Notes: generated from the letters alone by a model not told the origin. A stretch of 53,589 nucleotides of DNA from Salinarimonadaceae bacterium (GCA_007693435.1 REDO01000050.1:1-53589); one strand, 5' to 3'; counted from the stretch's first letter, positions 8,821 through 16,685 are shown. Numbers and translations: made by a program.

Positions 8821-9944
8821 GCGCGCGAACGCGTCTCGTTCTCGTCGGCGGCGGGCACGCCCACGCGCTCGTCCTGCACGGCCTGGCGGAAGCGCCGGAG
8901 CCCGGGATCGACGTGGCGCTCGTGGCGCCCGACCGCTTCGCGCCCTATTCGGGAATGCTGCCGGGCCATGTGGCGGGGCTCTATTCGCGCGAGGAGATGC
9001 ATATCGATCTGGAGCGTGCGGCGGCGCGGATCGGCGGGCGATTTCTCTGCGCCCGGGCGATCGGCTTCCACGGAGCCGCCCGGCGGATCGACCTCGACGA
9101 CGGGACGAACCTGTCCTTCGACATTCTCTCGATCGATATCGGGATCACGCCCGATATCGACGCCATCGCCGGCGCCCGCGAATACGCGATCGCCGTCAAG
9201 CCCATCGGCGACCTGCTCGCCAAGACCGACGAACTGATCGAACGCGTCCGCGGGCCGGGCGGGCCGCGCCGCATCCTCGTCGTCGGCGGCGGCGCGGCGG
9301 GGGTGTGCCTCGCCTTCGCGCTGAAGGCCAGGCTGTCGCGCGAGAACGGCGCCGGCGCGGCGCTCGCCGTCGCGATCGCCACCGCCGGCGACATCGCTCC
9401 CGAGATCAACGCTCCGGCGCGCTTCCTCCTGCGGCGGGCGCTGGCGCGGGAAGGCGTCGGCCTACGCCTCAACGCCCGCGTGACCGCGATCGACGCGCAC
9501 GGCGCGAGCCTCGCGGACGGGACGCGCATCGCGGCCGACGCCGTTCTCGCGACCTCGCACGCGAAGGCGCCGGCGGTTCTCGGCCTGGGCGATCTCGCGC
9601 GTGACCCTGACGGCTTCCTCGCCATCGACGAGACTTTGCGCGTCATCGGGCAGGAGCGCGTCTTCGCCGCCGGCGATTGCGCGACGAGCGTCGCGCATCC
9701 GCGTCCCAAGGCGGGCGTCTTCGCCGTGCGGCAGGGGCCGGCGCTTTTTTCCAACATCCGGGCGCTGGCGCGCGGCGAGCCGCTTCGGCCATTCGTCCCC
9801 CAGCGCGACTGGCTGATGCTGATCGCCGACGGGCGGGGCGGCGCCATCGCCTCTCGCGGGCGCTTCCTCGCCTTCGGGGGACGCCTCGCCTTCCGGTTGA
9901 AGGACTGGCTCGACCGGCGGTTCATGGCGCTTTTCGGCGATTGA
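8817..9944 (+). CDS. FAD/NAD(P)-dependent oxidoreductase, SelD N-terminal-type (TIGR03169-like)
   Basis: A 375-residue flavoprotein. It has an N-terminal FAD-binding Rossmann motif LVLVGGGHAH (about residues 7–16), a second nucleotide-binding motif ILVVGGGAAGVCLAFALKAR (about 153–172), and the FAD-contacting VFAAGDCA near 281–288. It resembles the family of standalone proteins that correspond to the NADH-dehydrogenase-like N-terminal half found fused to selenophosphate synthetase SelD in other bacteria. No SelD domain or selD gene is present here. Its substrate is unknown. The GTG start overlaps the pgi stop (GTGA), so it is read as the last gene of the M16–pgi transcript. Confidence 0.8.
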   Translation: MSARTRLVLVGGGHAHALVLHGLAEAPEPGIDVALVAPDRFAPYSGMLPGHVAGLYSREEMHIDLERAAARIGGRFLCARAIGFHGAARRIDLDDGTNLSFDILSIDIGITPDIDAIAGAREYAIAVKPIGDLLAKTDELIERVRGPGGPRRILVVGGGAAGVCLAFALKARLSRENGAGAALAVAIATAGDIAPEINAPARFLLRRALAREGVGLRLNARVTAIDAHGASLADGTRIAADAVLATSHAKAPAVLGLGDLARDPDGFLAIDETLRVIGQERVFAAGDCATSVAHPRPKAGVFAVRQGPALFSNIRALARGEPLRPFVPQRDWLMLIADGRGGAIASRGRFLAFGGRLAFRLKDWLDRRFMALFGD

Positions 9945-10036
9945 GGCCGGCGTTCATCACGAGCAGGTGATCTTGCAAGGCGCAGCCGCCCGGCCCCTTG
10001 TCCGTCGGGCGAACAATGTGCAAACGGGGAAAGACG

Positions 10037-10693
10037 ATGTCCGCTCCCCAGGAGGCGCAATTGTTCGACCCGTCCCGCCGCGCCCTGATCGCCGGCCTCG
10101 CCGCCATGCCCTTCGCCTCGGGCGGCGCGCTCGCGCAGCTGACGGGCGCTCCGCGCCGCGTCCCCTACGAGCTGACGCAGGAAGCGCTCTCGCTCAACGG
10201 GGCCGCCTTCGTGGGCGCGCGCCGGCCGGATGTCGTGATGATCGAATTCTTCGACTATAACTGCCCCTGGTGCCGGCAATCAGCGCAGGAGATGGTTACG
10301 CTCCTGCGCGATGATCCTCATCTGGGCTACGTGCTCGTCAATTACGCGATCCTCGGCGAGCGATCGGTCGAGGCGGCGCGCATCGCGCTCGCCTATTCGG
10401 GGCTCTACGGCCACGAGAAATACGCTGCGTTCCATTTGGCGCTCTTTTCCGGGCGGGGCGTCGTCGACGGCCAGCGCGCCTTCGATGCGGCGATCGATCT
10501 CGGCGCGGAACCCGAGCCGCTCCTCGAATTCGCCGATTCGGAGCCCGTGACGCAGGCGATGATTGCGGCGGTCAGCGTCGGAAACCGGCTGGGCCTGTTC
10601 GCGACGCCCTCCTTCGTCGTCGGCCCCTGGGCCTTCGACGGGGCGATACCGATCGCGCGCAAGCGGCGGATCGTGGCGGACCTGCGCGCCTGA
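10037..10693 (+). CDS. DsbA-family thiol:disulfide protein, exported
   Basis: A 218-residue DsbA/thioredoxin-fold protein with active site CPWC (about residues 76–79) in FFDYNCPWCRQSAQEM. The conserved cis-proline loop is in LFATPSFVVG (about 191–200). The N-terminus contains SRRALIAGLAAM followed by an ALAQ cleavage site, which resembles a Tat signal peptide; a Sec signal is possible. It probably oxidises or isomerises disulfides in the periplasm. The ATG at 10037 is preceded by GGGGAAAGACG; two in-frame starts (9998 and 10016) upstream would only lengthen the signal region. Its partner reductase or oxidase is not in the window. Confidence 0.88.
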   Translation: MSAPQEAQLFDPSRRALIAGLAAMPFASGGALAQLTGAPRRVPYELTQEALSLNGAAFVGARRPDVVMIEFFDYNCPWCRQSAQEMVTLLRDDPHLGYVLVNYAILGERSVEAARIALAYSGLYGHEKYAAFHLALFSGRGVVDGQRAFDAAIDLGAEPEPLLEFADSEPVTQAMIAAVSVGNRLGLFATPSFVVGPWAFDGAIPIARKRRIVADLRA

Positions 10694-10775
10694 GGCGGGG
10701 ATCCGGCGCGAAATCGGGTTCACAAGACGGCCCGGGCGTCGTAGCTGGAACGCGCCGACTTTGGGGGGCCGTTCA

Positions 10776-11591
10776 GTGCGCTTTTCGATCACCACCTGGA
10801 ACATCAATTCGGTGCGCCTGCGCATCGACCAGATCACCCGCTTCCTCGCGGAACAGGCGCCGGACGTGCTCTGCCTTCAGGAGACGAAATGCCCGGTGGA
10901 CCAGTTCCCGGAAAAGCCGATCCGCGCGGCCGGCTACGACCACGTCGCCTATGCCGGCATGAAGGGCTATAACGGCGTCGCGATCCTCTCGAAACTGCCG
11001 CTGGCGGAAATCGATATCCGGGAGCATTGCGGCAAGGCCGACGCGCGCCATATCGCGCTGCGCATCGGGCCGGGCGCCGGCGAGGCTTCCGGCCTGCGGA
11101 TCGAAAACTTCTACGTACCGGCGGGCGGCGACATTCCCGACACGGCGCTCAATCCGAAATTCGCGCACAAGCTGCAATTCCTCGCCGAGATGCGCGCGCA
11201 GGCGGAGAAGGCGCGCGCCGGCGCCGCTCCGACGATCCTCGTGGGCGATCTCAACATCGCGCCGCTGGAGCATGACGTATGGAGCCACAGACAGCTCCTC
11301 GACGTGGTCAGCCACACGCCGGTCGAGACGGCGACGCTGGAGGAATTGCGCGAGGCGGCGGGGCTCGTCGACGCCGCGCGCCTGCTGCGCCCTCAGCCCG
11401 AAAAGATCTATTCCTGGTGGAGCTACCGCTCGCCGGACTGGGCCGCCGCCGACAAGGGCCGCAGGCTCGATCATATCTGGCTGTCGCCCGATCTCGCGCC
11501 GACATGCCGATCGGTCGAGGTTCTGCGCGACGCGCGCGGCTGGGATCGGCCCTCCGACCACGCCCCCGTCACCGCCGTGCTCGAATTGTGA
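10776..11591 (+). CDS. xth: Exodeoxyribonuclease III (AP endonuclease)
   Basis: A 271-residue Mg-dependent exonuclease III/AP endonuclease of base excision repair. Motifs in order are FSITTWNINSVRLR (metal-binding Asn), LCLQETKC (catalytic Glu, about 35), GDLNIAPLEHDVW (about 156–168, catalytic Asp and Asn), RLDHIWLS and the C-terminal SDHAPV with catalytic His. The start is a GTG at 10776 behind GGGGGGCC; there is no ATG near the conserved N-terminus. It is probably a single gene, ending 21 bases before a convergent aspartic protease gene. Confidence 0.94.
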   Translation: MRFSITTWNINSVRLRIDQITRFLAEQAPDVLCLQETKCPVDQFPEKPIRAAGYDHVAYAGMKGYNGVAILSKLPLAEIDIREHCGKADARHIALRIGPGAGEASGLRIENFYVPAGGDIPDTALNPKFAHKLQFLAEMRAQAEKARAGAAPTILVGDLNIAPLEHDVWSHRQLLDVVSHTPVETATLEELREAAGLVDAARLLRPQPEKIYSWWSYRSPDWAAADKGRRLDHIWLSPDLAPTCRSVEVLRDARGWDRPSDHAPVTAVLEL

Positions 11592-11612
11592 GCGAAAAAC
11601 CCGTAAGCGCTG

Positions 11613-12140
11613 TCAGCCGCGCAGGGTCAGTTCGCCGTCGGTGATCTCGAAGCCGCGCAGGCGCCTGAGGAAGCTCATCCCGAGAAGACTGGAGCCGAGC
11701 TGCGTGTCCGGCAGGATCACCGCCTCGACGTCGCGCAGGATGATCGATCCGATGCGCATCTCGCGGATGGTCGCGCCGCGCGCCTGCACGATCCCGTTCG
11801 CCGTCGAGAGCGAATACTCCATTCCGCCCGGATCCTCGCGCAGGCCGGCGGCGCGGGCGTCGCTCTCGCGCAAGGCGACGAGGCTCGCGCCGGTATCGAC
11901 GAGCATGCGGACCGCGCGCCCCTCGACAGACGTCTTCGCGACGTGATGGCCGCGCGCGTCGGCGAACAGGCGCACGACGTGATCGTCGATCACGGCCGGC
12001 GCCGCGCCCAGATGCATCTCCCGCGTTTCGCCGGCCCCCGTCTCTCCGGCGAGAGGGTGCTTCGCGAGCCTGTCGACGGCGACGAGGCCGGCGAAGGCGC
12101 CGCCCATGAGGACGAGGCTGGCCCAGATGATCGGACGCAT
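11613..12140 (-). CDS. Retropepsin-like aspartic protease, membrane-anchored
   Basis: A 175-residue protein of the clan AA retropepsin-like group (TIGR02281 type). It has one N-terminal membrane anchor or uncleaved signal (IIWASLVLMGGAFAGLVAV). The single catalytic aspartate motif MLVDTGASLVAL is at about residues 78–89, and SSLLGMSFLRRL (about 150–161) is the conserved flap-side strand. Like retroviral proteases it would act as a homodimer, with the catalytic domain in the periplasm. The ATG at 12140 begins the anchor; an upstream TTG at 12176 was not used. The natural substrate of this family in alphaproteobacteria is not known to me. Confidence 0.88.
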   Translation of the reverse strand: MRPIIWASLVLMGGAFAGLVAVDRLAKHPLAGETGAGETREMHLGAAPAVIDDHVVRLFADARGHHVAKTSVEGRAVRMLVDTGASLVALRESDARAAGLREDPGGMEYSLSTANGIVQARGATIREMRIGSIILRDVEAVILPDTQLGSSLLGMSFLRRLRGFEITDGELTLRG

Positions 12141-12264
12141 GTCTTTGGAACGCTCCGCTGATTGCGACGGGTCCAACCTTGCACGGGAACCGGCAGCGGA
12201 GGATTAACGGCCCGGGCGCTTCCCGCGCCTAAGGTTGACGCGAGCTTTCGAAAAAAGGGCGATT

Positions 12265-12894
12265 TCAGCGCGTTCCGAAGAGCCTGTCTCCGGCGTCCCC
12301 CAGTCCGGGCCGGATGTAGCCGTGATCGTCGAGCCGCGCGTCTATCGACGCGGTGACGATCGCCACGTCGGGATGCGCTTGGCGCAGCCGCGCGACGCCC
12401 TCCGGCGCGGCGAGGAGACAGACGAAGCGGATATCGCGCGCGCCGCGCTCCTTGAGGAGGTCGATCGCGGCGACGGCCGTATTTCCCGTCGCCAGCATGG
12501 GATCGAGCACGAGGACGAGCCGATCGGCGATGTCGGCGGGCGCCTTGAAATAGTAGCGCACGGCCTGAAGCGTCGCCGGTTCCCGATAGAGACCGACATG
12601 CGCGACGCGCGCGGAGGGCGCGATTTCGAGAAAGCCGTCGAGGAAGCCCAGGCCCGCGCGCAGGATCGGCGCGAGGACGAGTTTCTTGCCGGCGATCATC
12701 GGCGCAAGCGTCGATTCCAGCGGCGTCTCGATCTCGACCATATCGACCGGCAGGTCCCGCAGCGCCTCGTAGCCGAGGAGCAGCCCGATCTCGCGGGCGA
12801 GTTCGCGGAACGACTTCGTCGAGCGCCCGCTCTCGCGCATCAGCGTCAGTTTATGGGCGACGAGCGGATGATCGACGACGGTGACGCCCTGCAT
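12265..12894 (-). CDS. upp: Uracil phosphoribosyltransferase
   Basis: A 209-residue pyrimidine-salvage enzyme that makes UMP from uracil and PRPP. The PRPP loop is [13 protein letters not shown] (about residues 123–135), the uracil-binding C-terminus is [16 protein letters not shown], and [11 protein letters not shown] lies near 72–82. The ATG at 12894 follows GTGGAGTGCGC; the frame is open for 26 more codons upstream, but this start gives the family's standard length of 208–210 residues. After the stop there is a T6 run, but I see no convincing hairpin before it. Confidence 0.95.
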   Translation of the reverse strand: MQGVTVVDHPLVAHKLTLMRESGRSTKSFRELAREIGLLLGYEALRDLPVDMVEIETPLESTLAPMIAGKKLVLAPILRAGLGFLDGFLEIAPSARVAHVGLYREPATLQAVRYYFKAPADIADRLVLVLDPMLATGNTAVAAIDLLKERGARDIRFVCLLAAPEGVARLRQAHPDVAIVTASIDARLDDHGYIRPGLGDAGDRLFGTR

Positions 12895-13052
12895 TGTCCG
12901 CGCACTCCACGTTTTCTTGGTCAGCGAATCGAATGTGCGCCCGAAATGACTTCGGCTCAATCGGGAACGCAACGCGCGTGAACCGCTTGTTCATCTGAGA
13001 GTCAGCGAGGCGACGATAGTTTCGGCCCCAGATTCCTTGGAAAGGAAACGTC

Positions 13053-13625
13053 ATGATCAGACACAGCATTCTTGGAGCGCTAGGCGCCCTTCTCCTTTCG
13101 GCTGCTGCGGCGCAGGCCTATCCGGCTGCGGCCACTGCGGATTTGAACGTGCGCGCGGCGCCCACGACGTCCGCCCGCGTCATCGGCACAATCCCGCGCG
13201 GCGGGGTCGTCGAGGTGTTCGGGTGCGGGCGCGGCTGGTGCGAGTTGGAATGGCGCGGCCGCATTGGCTTCGCCAGCGAGCGCTTTCTCGAAGCCGGCGT
13301 CCCGCCTCGCGCAGGCGTGCCGCCTCGCGCGGGCGGCGGCCTCGAAATCATCATCCCCTTCCCGGGGTTCGGCGCCCCGCCGCCGGTCGTCGGCCGCCCG
13401 GCCCCAAGCCGCCCTTCGCGCGCCGTCTGTGAAGAGCGCCGTGTGCACTGGGCCGTCGGCGAGCGGGCGACGCGCCGTATGGTCGACCGCGTCCTCGACG
13501 CTTCCGGCGCTCGGATTGTGCGGGTGGTCGGCCCCCGCGACGCCGTGACGCGCGACTTCCGCCGCGACCGCCTGACCATCGAGGTCAACCGCCGCGACCG
13601 CATCCGCGACTTGCGCTGCGGCTGA
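13053..13625 (+). CDS. Secreted SH3 domain – I78-type peptidase inhibitor fusion
   Basis: A 190-residue exported protein with a signal peptide ending near AQAYPA. Residues about 28–80 form a bacterial SH3 (SH3b) domain: LNVRAAPTTSARVIGTIPRG, then VEVFGCGRGWCELEW. A proline-rich linker contains a tandem GVPPRA repeat. Residues about 130–190 resemble the I78 peptidase-inhibitor family: WAVGERATRRMVDRVLDASG, VRVVGPRDAVTRDFR, RLTIEV and a C-terminal RDLRCG. The Cys pairing (CEERR near 128 with CG at the end) would suit such a small domain. The inferred role is to hold a protease inhibitor near peptidoglycan. A strong terminator follows. Confidence 0.78.
   Translation: MIRHSILGALGALLLSAAAAQAYPAAATADLNVRAAPTTSARVIGTIPRGGVVEVFGCGRGWCELEWRGRIGFASERFLEAGVPPRAGVPPRAGGGLEIIIPFPGFGAPPPVVGRPAPSRPSRAVCEERRVHWAVGERATRRMVDRVLDASGARIVRVVGPRDAVTRDFRRDRLTIEVNRRDRIRDLRCG
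13296..13331 (+). repeat. Two tandem copies of an 18-bp repeat in the SH3–I78 linker
   Basis: Two adjacent 18-base units (13296–13313 and 13314–13331) differ at two positions and each encode GVPPRA. They lengthen the proline-rich linker between the SH3 and I78-like domains, and look like a recent in-frame duplication. Confidence 0.8.
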
Positions 13626-13643
13626 TCGCCGCGAAGTTCGACA

Positions 13644-13673
13644 AGAATCCCGGCGCCCGCGCGCCGGGATTCT
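13644..13673 (+). terminator. Terminator after the SH3–I78 gene
   Basis: A perfect 13-bp stem (13644–13656 with 13661–13673) encloses a CCGC loop 18 bases after the stop codon, followed by a CT-rich rather than pure T tract. The symmetry and position make termination likely. Confidence 0.75.
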
Positions 13674-13751
13674 CTCTCTCGCCTACGCGCTTCTGCGCAA
13701 CCGCTTCGGCATGTCCGACATCAAGATCGGTAATAGGCGGGCGAGGCGCGG

Positions 13752-13865
13752 ATGCTGCGCGAGAACGATGACGTGAAGGCATTCCATCTGGGCGTCTCGG
13801 AAGGCGGCGATCGCTCGTTCCGTAGCGTCAAGACCAACAAGCGCCGCAAGAGCCGGCTCGCCTGA
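13752..13865 (+). CDS. Possible 37-residue small protein
   Basis: A short open frame from ATG 13752 to TGA 13865. It has a plausible ribosome-binding GAGG five to six bases upstream and two in-frame stops (TAA TAG) just before it. The product is charged and ends in a basic tail (TNKRRKSRLA). It fills the otherwise empty stretch between the SH3–I78 terminator and the convergent DsbD-like gene. I recognise no family; it could be chance. Confidence 0.3.
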   Translation: MLRENDDVKAFHLGVSEGGDRSFRSVKTNKRRKSRLA

Positions 13866-13868
13866 CGC

Positions 13869-14741
13869 TCAGCGCCCGTTTTCTGCGAGATCCGCCGCGT
13901 CGAGCGTGAAAACGCTCTCGACCGCGTCATCTCCGCCGACCAGCGTGAGGCGCAGGTCGGCGAGGCCGGCCGGCTCTCGGGGCTTCGCCGCGATTTCGAC
14001 CTCGAACGAGCCTTCTCCGCCGGCGGCGGAGGCCATTTCCGGCTGCGGATCCAGGAACCAGCGGTAATTGGGACCTTCGGCGAAAAGCGTCGCGCCCTCG
14101 GGCGCGCGCACGCGCACCGTCAGACGGTCCGGCCCGACGATTTCGACGCCGAGGAAGCCGAGCGGCCCTGTATCGCCGAAGGCGACCGGCCGGGGCACGC
14201 GGGCGAGAGCCTGCTCCACCGCCGGATGCCCCTCCGACGGGGGCGAGCCAAGCGCCAGCGCGAGATCGGCGCGCGCGGGAATGCAGATCTCCTTGCAAAC
14301 GCCGTATTCGAGCGCGATTCGCAGATCGATCGGCGCCTGCGGATCGACGGGCGTCACGCGCAGGGGCAGGACGACATGCGCCGCGTAGCCGAAAAACGAC
14401 CCGCTCAGATCGGCGAAGCGCGCCGGCGCCGGGAACAGCAGCTCGGCCTCCGCCACGTTCCGCGACCCGCTCCAGTCGATCGCCGGCGGCAGACCGCTGT
14501 CGCCGGCGTGGCGCCAGTAGGTATGGTAGCCCGGATCGAGGTCGATCTCGATTCCCGCGAGACGGTGTGAGCCATCCGCTCCGCCGTCGAGGAGGCGCGC
14601 GCGCGAGGCGTGGTCCTCGCTCCAGTCCGACACGCTCTCCGCCGCCGCCGGGGCGACCGCGAGGAGGAGCGCGCACAGGGCGGCGAGGAGCCGTCCCGAG
14701 AACAGCGCGCGGAAGTCGGTTTGAAGTTCTCTCATCCGCAT
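13869..14741 (-). CDS. DsbD alpha-domain (thiol-disulfide interchange N-terminal domain) protein
   Basis: A 290-residue exported protein with a signal peptide ending in APAAAES. Its body matches the periplasmic N-terminal domain of DsbD: PGYHTYWRHAGDSGLPP (about 69–85), the redox pair in GVCKEICIP (about 145–153), and ALEYGV just before it. The membrane beta and C-terminal thioredoxin (gamma) domains of DsbD are missing, so it must rely on a separate CcdA/ScsB-type membrane partner. The inferred role is passing reducing power to periplasmic thiols. Two in-frame ATGs (14741 and 14735) are possible; neither has a strong Shine-Dalgarno. It is divergent from yqgE, a common alphaproteobacterial arrangement. 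Confidence 0.82.
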   Translation of the reverse strand: MRMRELQTDFRALFSGRLLAALCALLLAVAPAAAESVSDWSEDHASRARLLDGGADGSHRLAGIEIDLDPGYHTYWRHAGDSGLPPAIDWSGSRNVAEAELLFPAPARFADLSGSFFGYAAHVVLPLRVTPVDPQAPIDLRIALEYGVCKEICIPARADLALALGSPPSEGHPAVEQALARVPRPVAFGDTGPLGFLGVEIVGPDRLTVRVRAPEGATLFAEGPNYRWFLDPQPEMASAAGGEGSFEVEIAAKPREPAGLADLRLTLVGGDDAVESVFTLDAADLAENGR

Positions 14742-14872
14742 GAGCGATCTTGAAACACGCCGGCCTGCGCCTGCGCCACAAACGATCCCGTGAGGCGGCG
14801 GCCTGAATGGGCTGGACAAAGGGATGGACAAGCGCCGAACGTGGCGTAGCATGAGATTCATTCTGGAAAGCA

Positions 14873-15487
14873 ATGTCCATGTCATTCGCAAGCCTAGACG
14901 AATCGGATCAGGGTTATCTCAGCGGGCATTTGCTCATCGCCATGCCGGGTATGGACGACGAGCGCTTCGCGCGAAGCGTCGTCTTCGTCTGCGCCCATTC
15001 CGTCGATGGCGCGATGGGGCTCGTGATCAACAAACCGGCGCCCGACCTTTCCCTGCCGGACCTGCTCGTTCAACTCGAAATAGTCTCGGACGACGAAGCG
15101 ATCCGGCTGCCGCCGCAGATCGATCGCATGCCCGTTCTGATGGGCGGCCCGGTCGATTCAAGCCGCGGGTTCGTGCTGCATTCCGCCGATTACGCCATCG
15201 ACGAATCGACCCTGCAGGTTGACGGGGACATCTGCCTCACGGCGACCGTGGACATTCTGCGCGCCATCGCGAGCGGCGGAGGTCCGCGCGAGGCGGTCCT
15301 GGCGCTGGGCTACGCCGGCTGGAGCCCAGGGCAACTGGAGGGAGAGATACGGCGCAACGGCTGGCTGAACTGCCCTGCCGATCCCGGCCTGATCTTCGGC
15401 GCGAGCGCGGAGGACAAATACGACCGCGCCATGCGCCTCATGGGCGTCGATCCCGCCATGCTCTCCATGTCGGCCGGAAGGGCCTGA
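14873..15487 (+). CDS. YqgE/AlgH family protein (UPF0301)
   Basis: A 204-residue cytoplasmic protein of UPF0301. Family features are [21 protein letters not shown] near the N-terminus (read in two parts, [12 protein letters not shown] and [12 protein letters not shown]), then [12 protein letters not shown] (about 44–55), [15 protein letters not shown] (about 90–104) and the late [14 protein letters not shown] (about 145–158). The molecular function is unsettled; AlgH was linked to alginate regulation in Pseudomonas. Two ATGs six bases apart can serve; I use the first, with GGAAAG upstream. It converges on a ydcH-like gene across a shared hairpin. Confidence 0.9.
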   Translation: MSMSFASLDESDQGYLSGHLLIAMPGMDDERFARSVVFVCAHSVDGAMGLVINKPAPDLSLPDLLVQLEIVSDDEAIRLPPQIDRMPVLMGGPVDSSRGFVLHSADYAIDESTLQVDGDICLTATVDILRAIASGGGPREAVLALGYAGWSPGQLEGEIRRNGWLNCPADPGLIFGASAEDKYDRAMRLMGVDPAMLSMSAGRA

Positions 15488-15507
15488 ACCCTAGCCGAAT
15501 CAGGCAA

Positions 15508-15531
15508 GCCGCCGCCCGAGGGAGCGGCGGC
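15508..15531. terminator. Bidirectional hairpin between yqgE and ydcH-like gene
   Basis: A perfect 8-bp GC stem (15508–15515 with 15524–15531) with an 8-base loop lies between two convergent stop codons. It has no T-tract on either side, so the terminator call rests on position and symmetry. Confidence 0.5.
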
Positions 15532-15543
15532 CTGCGTGCTGTC

Positions 15544-15732
15544 CTAGTGAAGGCTGCGCCCGGAGCCGTCATTCCGGAGGCGAGAGATTTCATCCTTGAG
15601 CTGCAGTTTCCTGCGCTTGATGTCCGCGAGTTCGTCCGTGCTGGCGGACGGGCTCGTTTTGGCTTCATGCAGCGCTTTTTCGAGCGCCTGATGCTTCCTC
15701 TCCAACTCCGCAAGATGGCTTTGCAGCGACAT
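15544..15732 (-). CDS. YdcH/DUF465 family small coiled-coil protein
   Basis: A 62-residue protein predicted to form one helical hairpin or coiled coil: LQSHLAELERKHQALEKAL followed by ELADIKRRKLQLKDEISRL, the typical YdcH/DUF465 pattern. The function of the family is unknown. The ATG at 15732 follows GGAGGCGCTGAC. It is divergent from a second YdcH protein 180 bases away; the pair is usual in this bacterial order. Confidence 0.85.
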   Translation of the reverse strand: MSLQSHLAELERKHQALEKALHEAKTSPSASTDELADIKRRKLQLKDEISRLRNDGSGRSLH

Positions 15733-15911
15733 GTCAGCGCCTCCTGGTCCATGTTCCAATATGACGATACTGTCACACGAAAAGCGCCTTGTCGAAGGTA
15801 ATTCGAAGCCTAAAAATTGAGGGAAATCCTAGGTTTCCGAGACTGGACGAAGGCCGCCGCCCCGCCTAATCTGCGCATCCGCGCGGTTCTGTTCGCGGTC
15901 ACGGAGCGATT

Positions 15912-16142
15912 ATGGCGGTCGGCAATGACAACGAGGACAACGGCGGCGACGAAGCGCCCGCAGCGTTGGAGCTGGCGCGCCTGCGCGAGGAGCACCGTGA
16001 TCTCGACAGCGCCATCGCGGCTCTTGAGGCCATGACCGCCGGAGACAGGCTACAGTTGCAACGCCTGAAGAAACGCAAGCTCTTCCTGCGCGACCGAATC
16101 AACTATCTCGACGACCAGAATACGCCCGACATCATCGCCTGA
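15912..16142 (+). CDS. YdcH/DUF465 family small coiled-coil protein
   Basis: A 76-residue protein with an acidic, disordered N-terminus and the DUF465 helical core ELARLREEHRDLDSAIAAL (about 20–38) plus LQLQRLKKRKLFLRDRINYL (about 47–66). It shares the K(R/K)xxLxLxD(R/E)I block with its divergent neighbour, so the two are paralogues. No role is assigned. It overlaps nothing and ends 7 bases before the stop of a convergent secreted-protein gene. Confidence 0.85.
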   Translation: MAVGNDNEDNGGDEAPAALELARLREEHRDLDSAIAALEAMTAGDRLQLQRLKKRKLFLRDRINYLDDQNTPDIIA

Positions 16143-16149
16143 TCCGCTT

Positions 16150-16452
16150 TCACGGGGCGATCCGATGGACCCCCGTCTCGCCCGCGGCGGAGCCCTCGAT
16201 CACATAGATGACGGGCTGGCCGACCGGCGCGTCGCGCACGCCGAGCACCCGGGCGGCGACAGGCACGACGTAGATGACCTGCGCGCGCGCGGGACCGGCG
16301 ACCGAGACGCCGAGCGGCAGCCCGGCCGGCGAAGCGACCACGGGCAGGCCCGTCGAGACGCGGATTTCTTGCGCCGAAGTGGGGCTCGCGGCTCCCGACA
16401 TCGCGAGAAGGAGCAGCCCGCCGGCAGAGGCGAGAATGCGGTATGCGCTCAT
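16150..16452 (-). CDS. Small secreted protein, unknown function
   Basis: A 100-residue protein with a clear Sec signal peptide (basic start, LASAGGLLLLAMSGAASPTSA, cleavage near SAQE; quoted here in part). The mature part of about 70 residues is rich in Val, Ala, Pro and Gly and has no cysteines or recognised domain. The repeated VIYVV/VIYVI strands suggest a small beta structure. I do not recognise the family. A TTAA-rich inverted repeat resembling a CtrA site sits 25–50 bases upstream. Confidence 0.65.
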   Translation of the reverse strand: MSAYRILASAGGLLLLAMSGAASPTSAQEIRVSTGLPVVASPAGLPLGVSVAGPARAQVIYVVPVAARVLGVRDAPVGQPVIYVIEGSAAGETGVHRIAP

Positions 16453-16476
16453 CGAGAATACTCCCCGTCGCGTTCG

Positions 16477-16498
16477 ATCATGGTTAACAAAACTTAAC
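16477..16498 (-). promoter_or_regulatory. Possible CtrA-type binding site
   Basis: On the minus strand the sequence reads TTAA–six bases–TTAACCAT. This resembles the CtrA site of alphaproteobacteria (TTAA-N7-TTAA or TTAACCAT half-site), but with a spacer of six rather than seven. It is in a rare AT-rich patch just upstream of the small secreted protein. GGTTAA/TTAACC also forms a 6-bp inverted repeat (16482–16499). Confidence 0.35.
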
Positions 16499-16599
16499 CG
16501 ATTACGCCGCCTCTGTCACCGCTCGTGAGGCTCGTCGCCGCCCTGACCGCGCCCGCATCTTGCGCGCCCGCCCCGGCGCTGCTACCTCGAACGCGGTCC

Positions 16600-16675
16600 G
16601 CCGGTTTAGCTCAGCTGGTAGAGCACCCGCCTTGTAAGCGGAAGGTCGTCGGTTCGATCCCGACAGCCGGCACCA
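16600..16675 (+). tRNA. tRNA-Thr (anticodon TGT)
   Basis: A complete 76-base cloverleaf including encoded CCA. The acceptor stem GCCGGTT pairs with AGCCGGC with one wobble. The D arm is GCTC…GAGC. The anticodon stem CCCGC/GCGGA carries loop CTTGTAA, with anticodon TGT at positions 34–36. The T arm contains GTCGG-TTCGATC-CCGAC. The discriminator is A. Anticodon TGT reads ACA (and, by wobble, ACG) threonine codons. Confidence 0.97.
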
Positions 16676-16685
16676 GACCGCCCGC

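Noticed and set aside
13585-13930. Minus-strand frames in the SH3–DsbD gap (13585–13782 and 13721–13930)
   Set aside because: Both run through the terminator hairpin or the DsbD-like gene end and are Arg/Ser-rich shadows.
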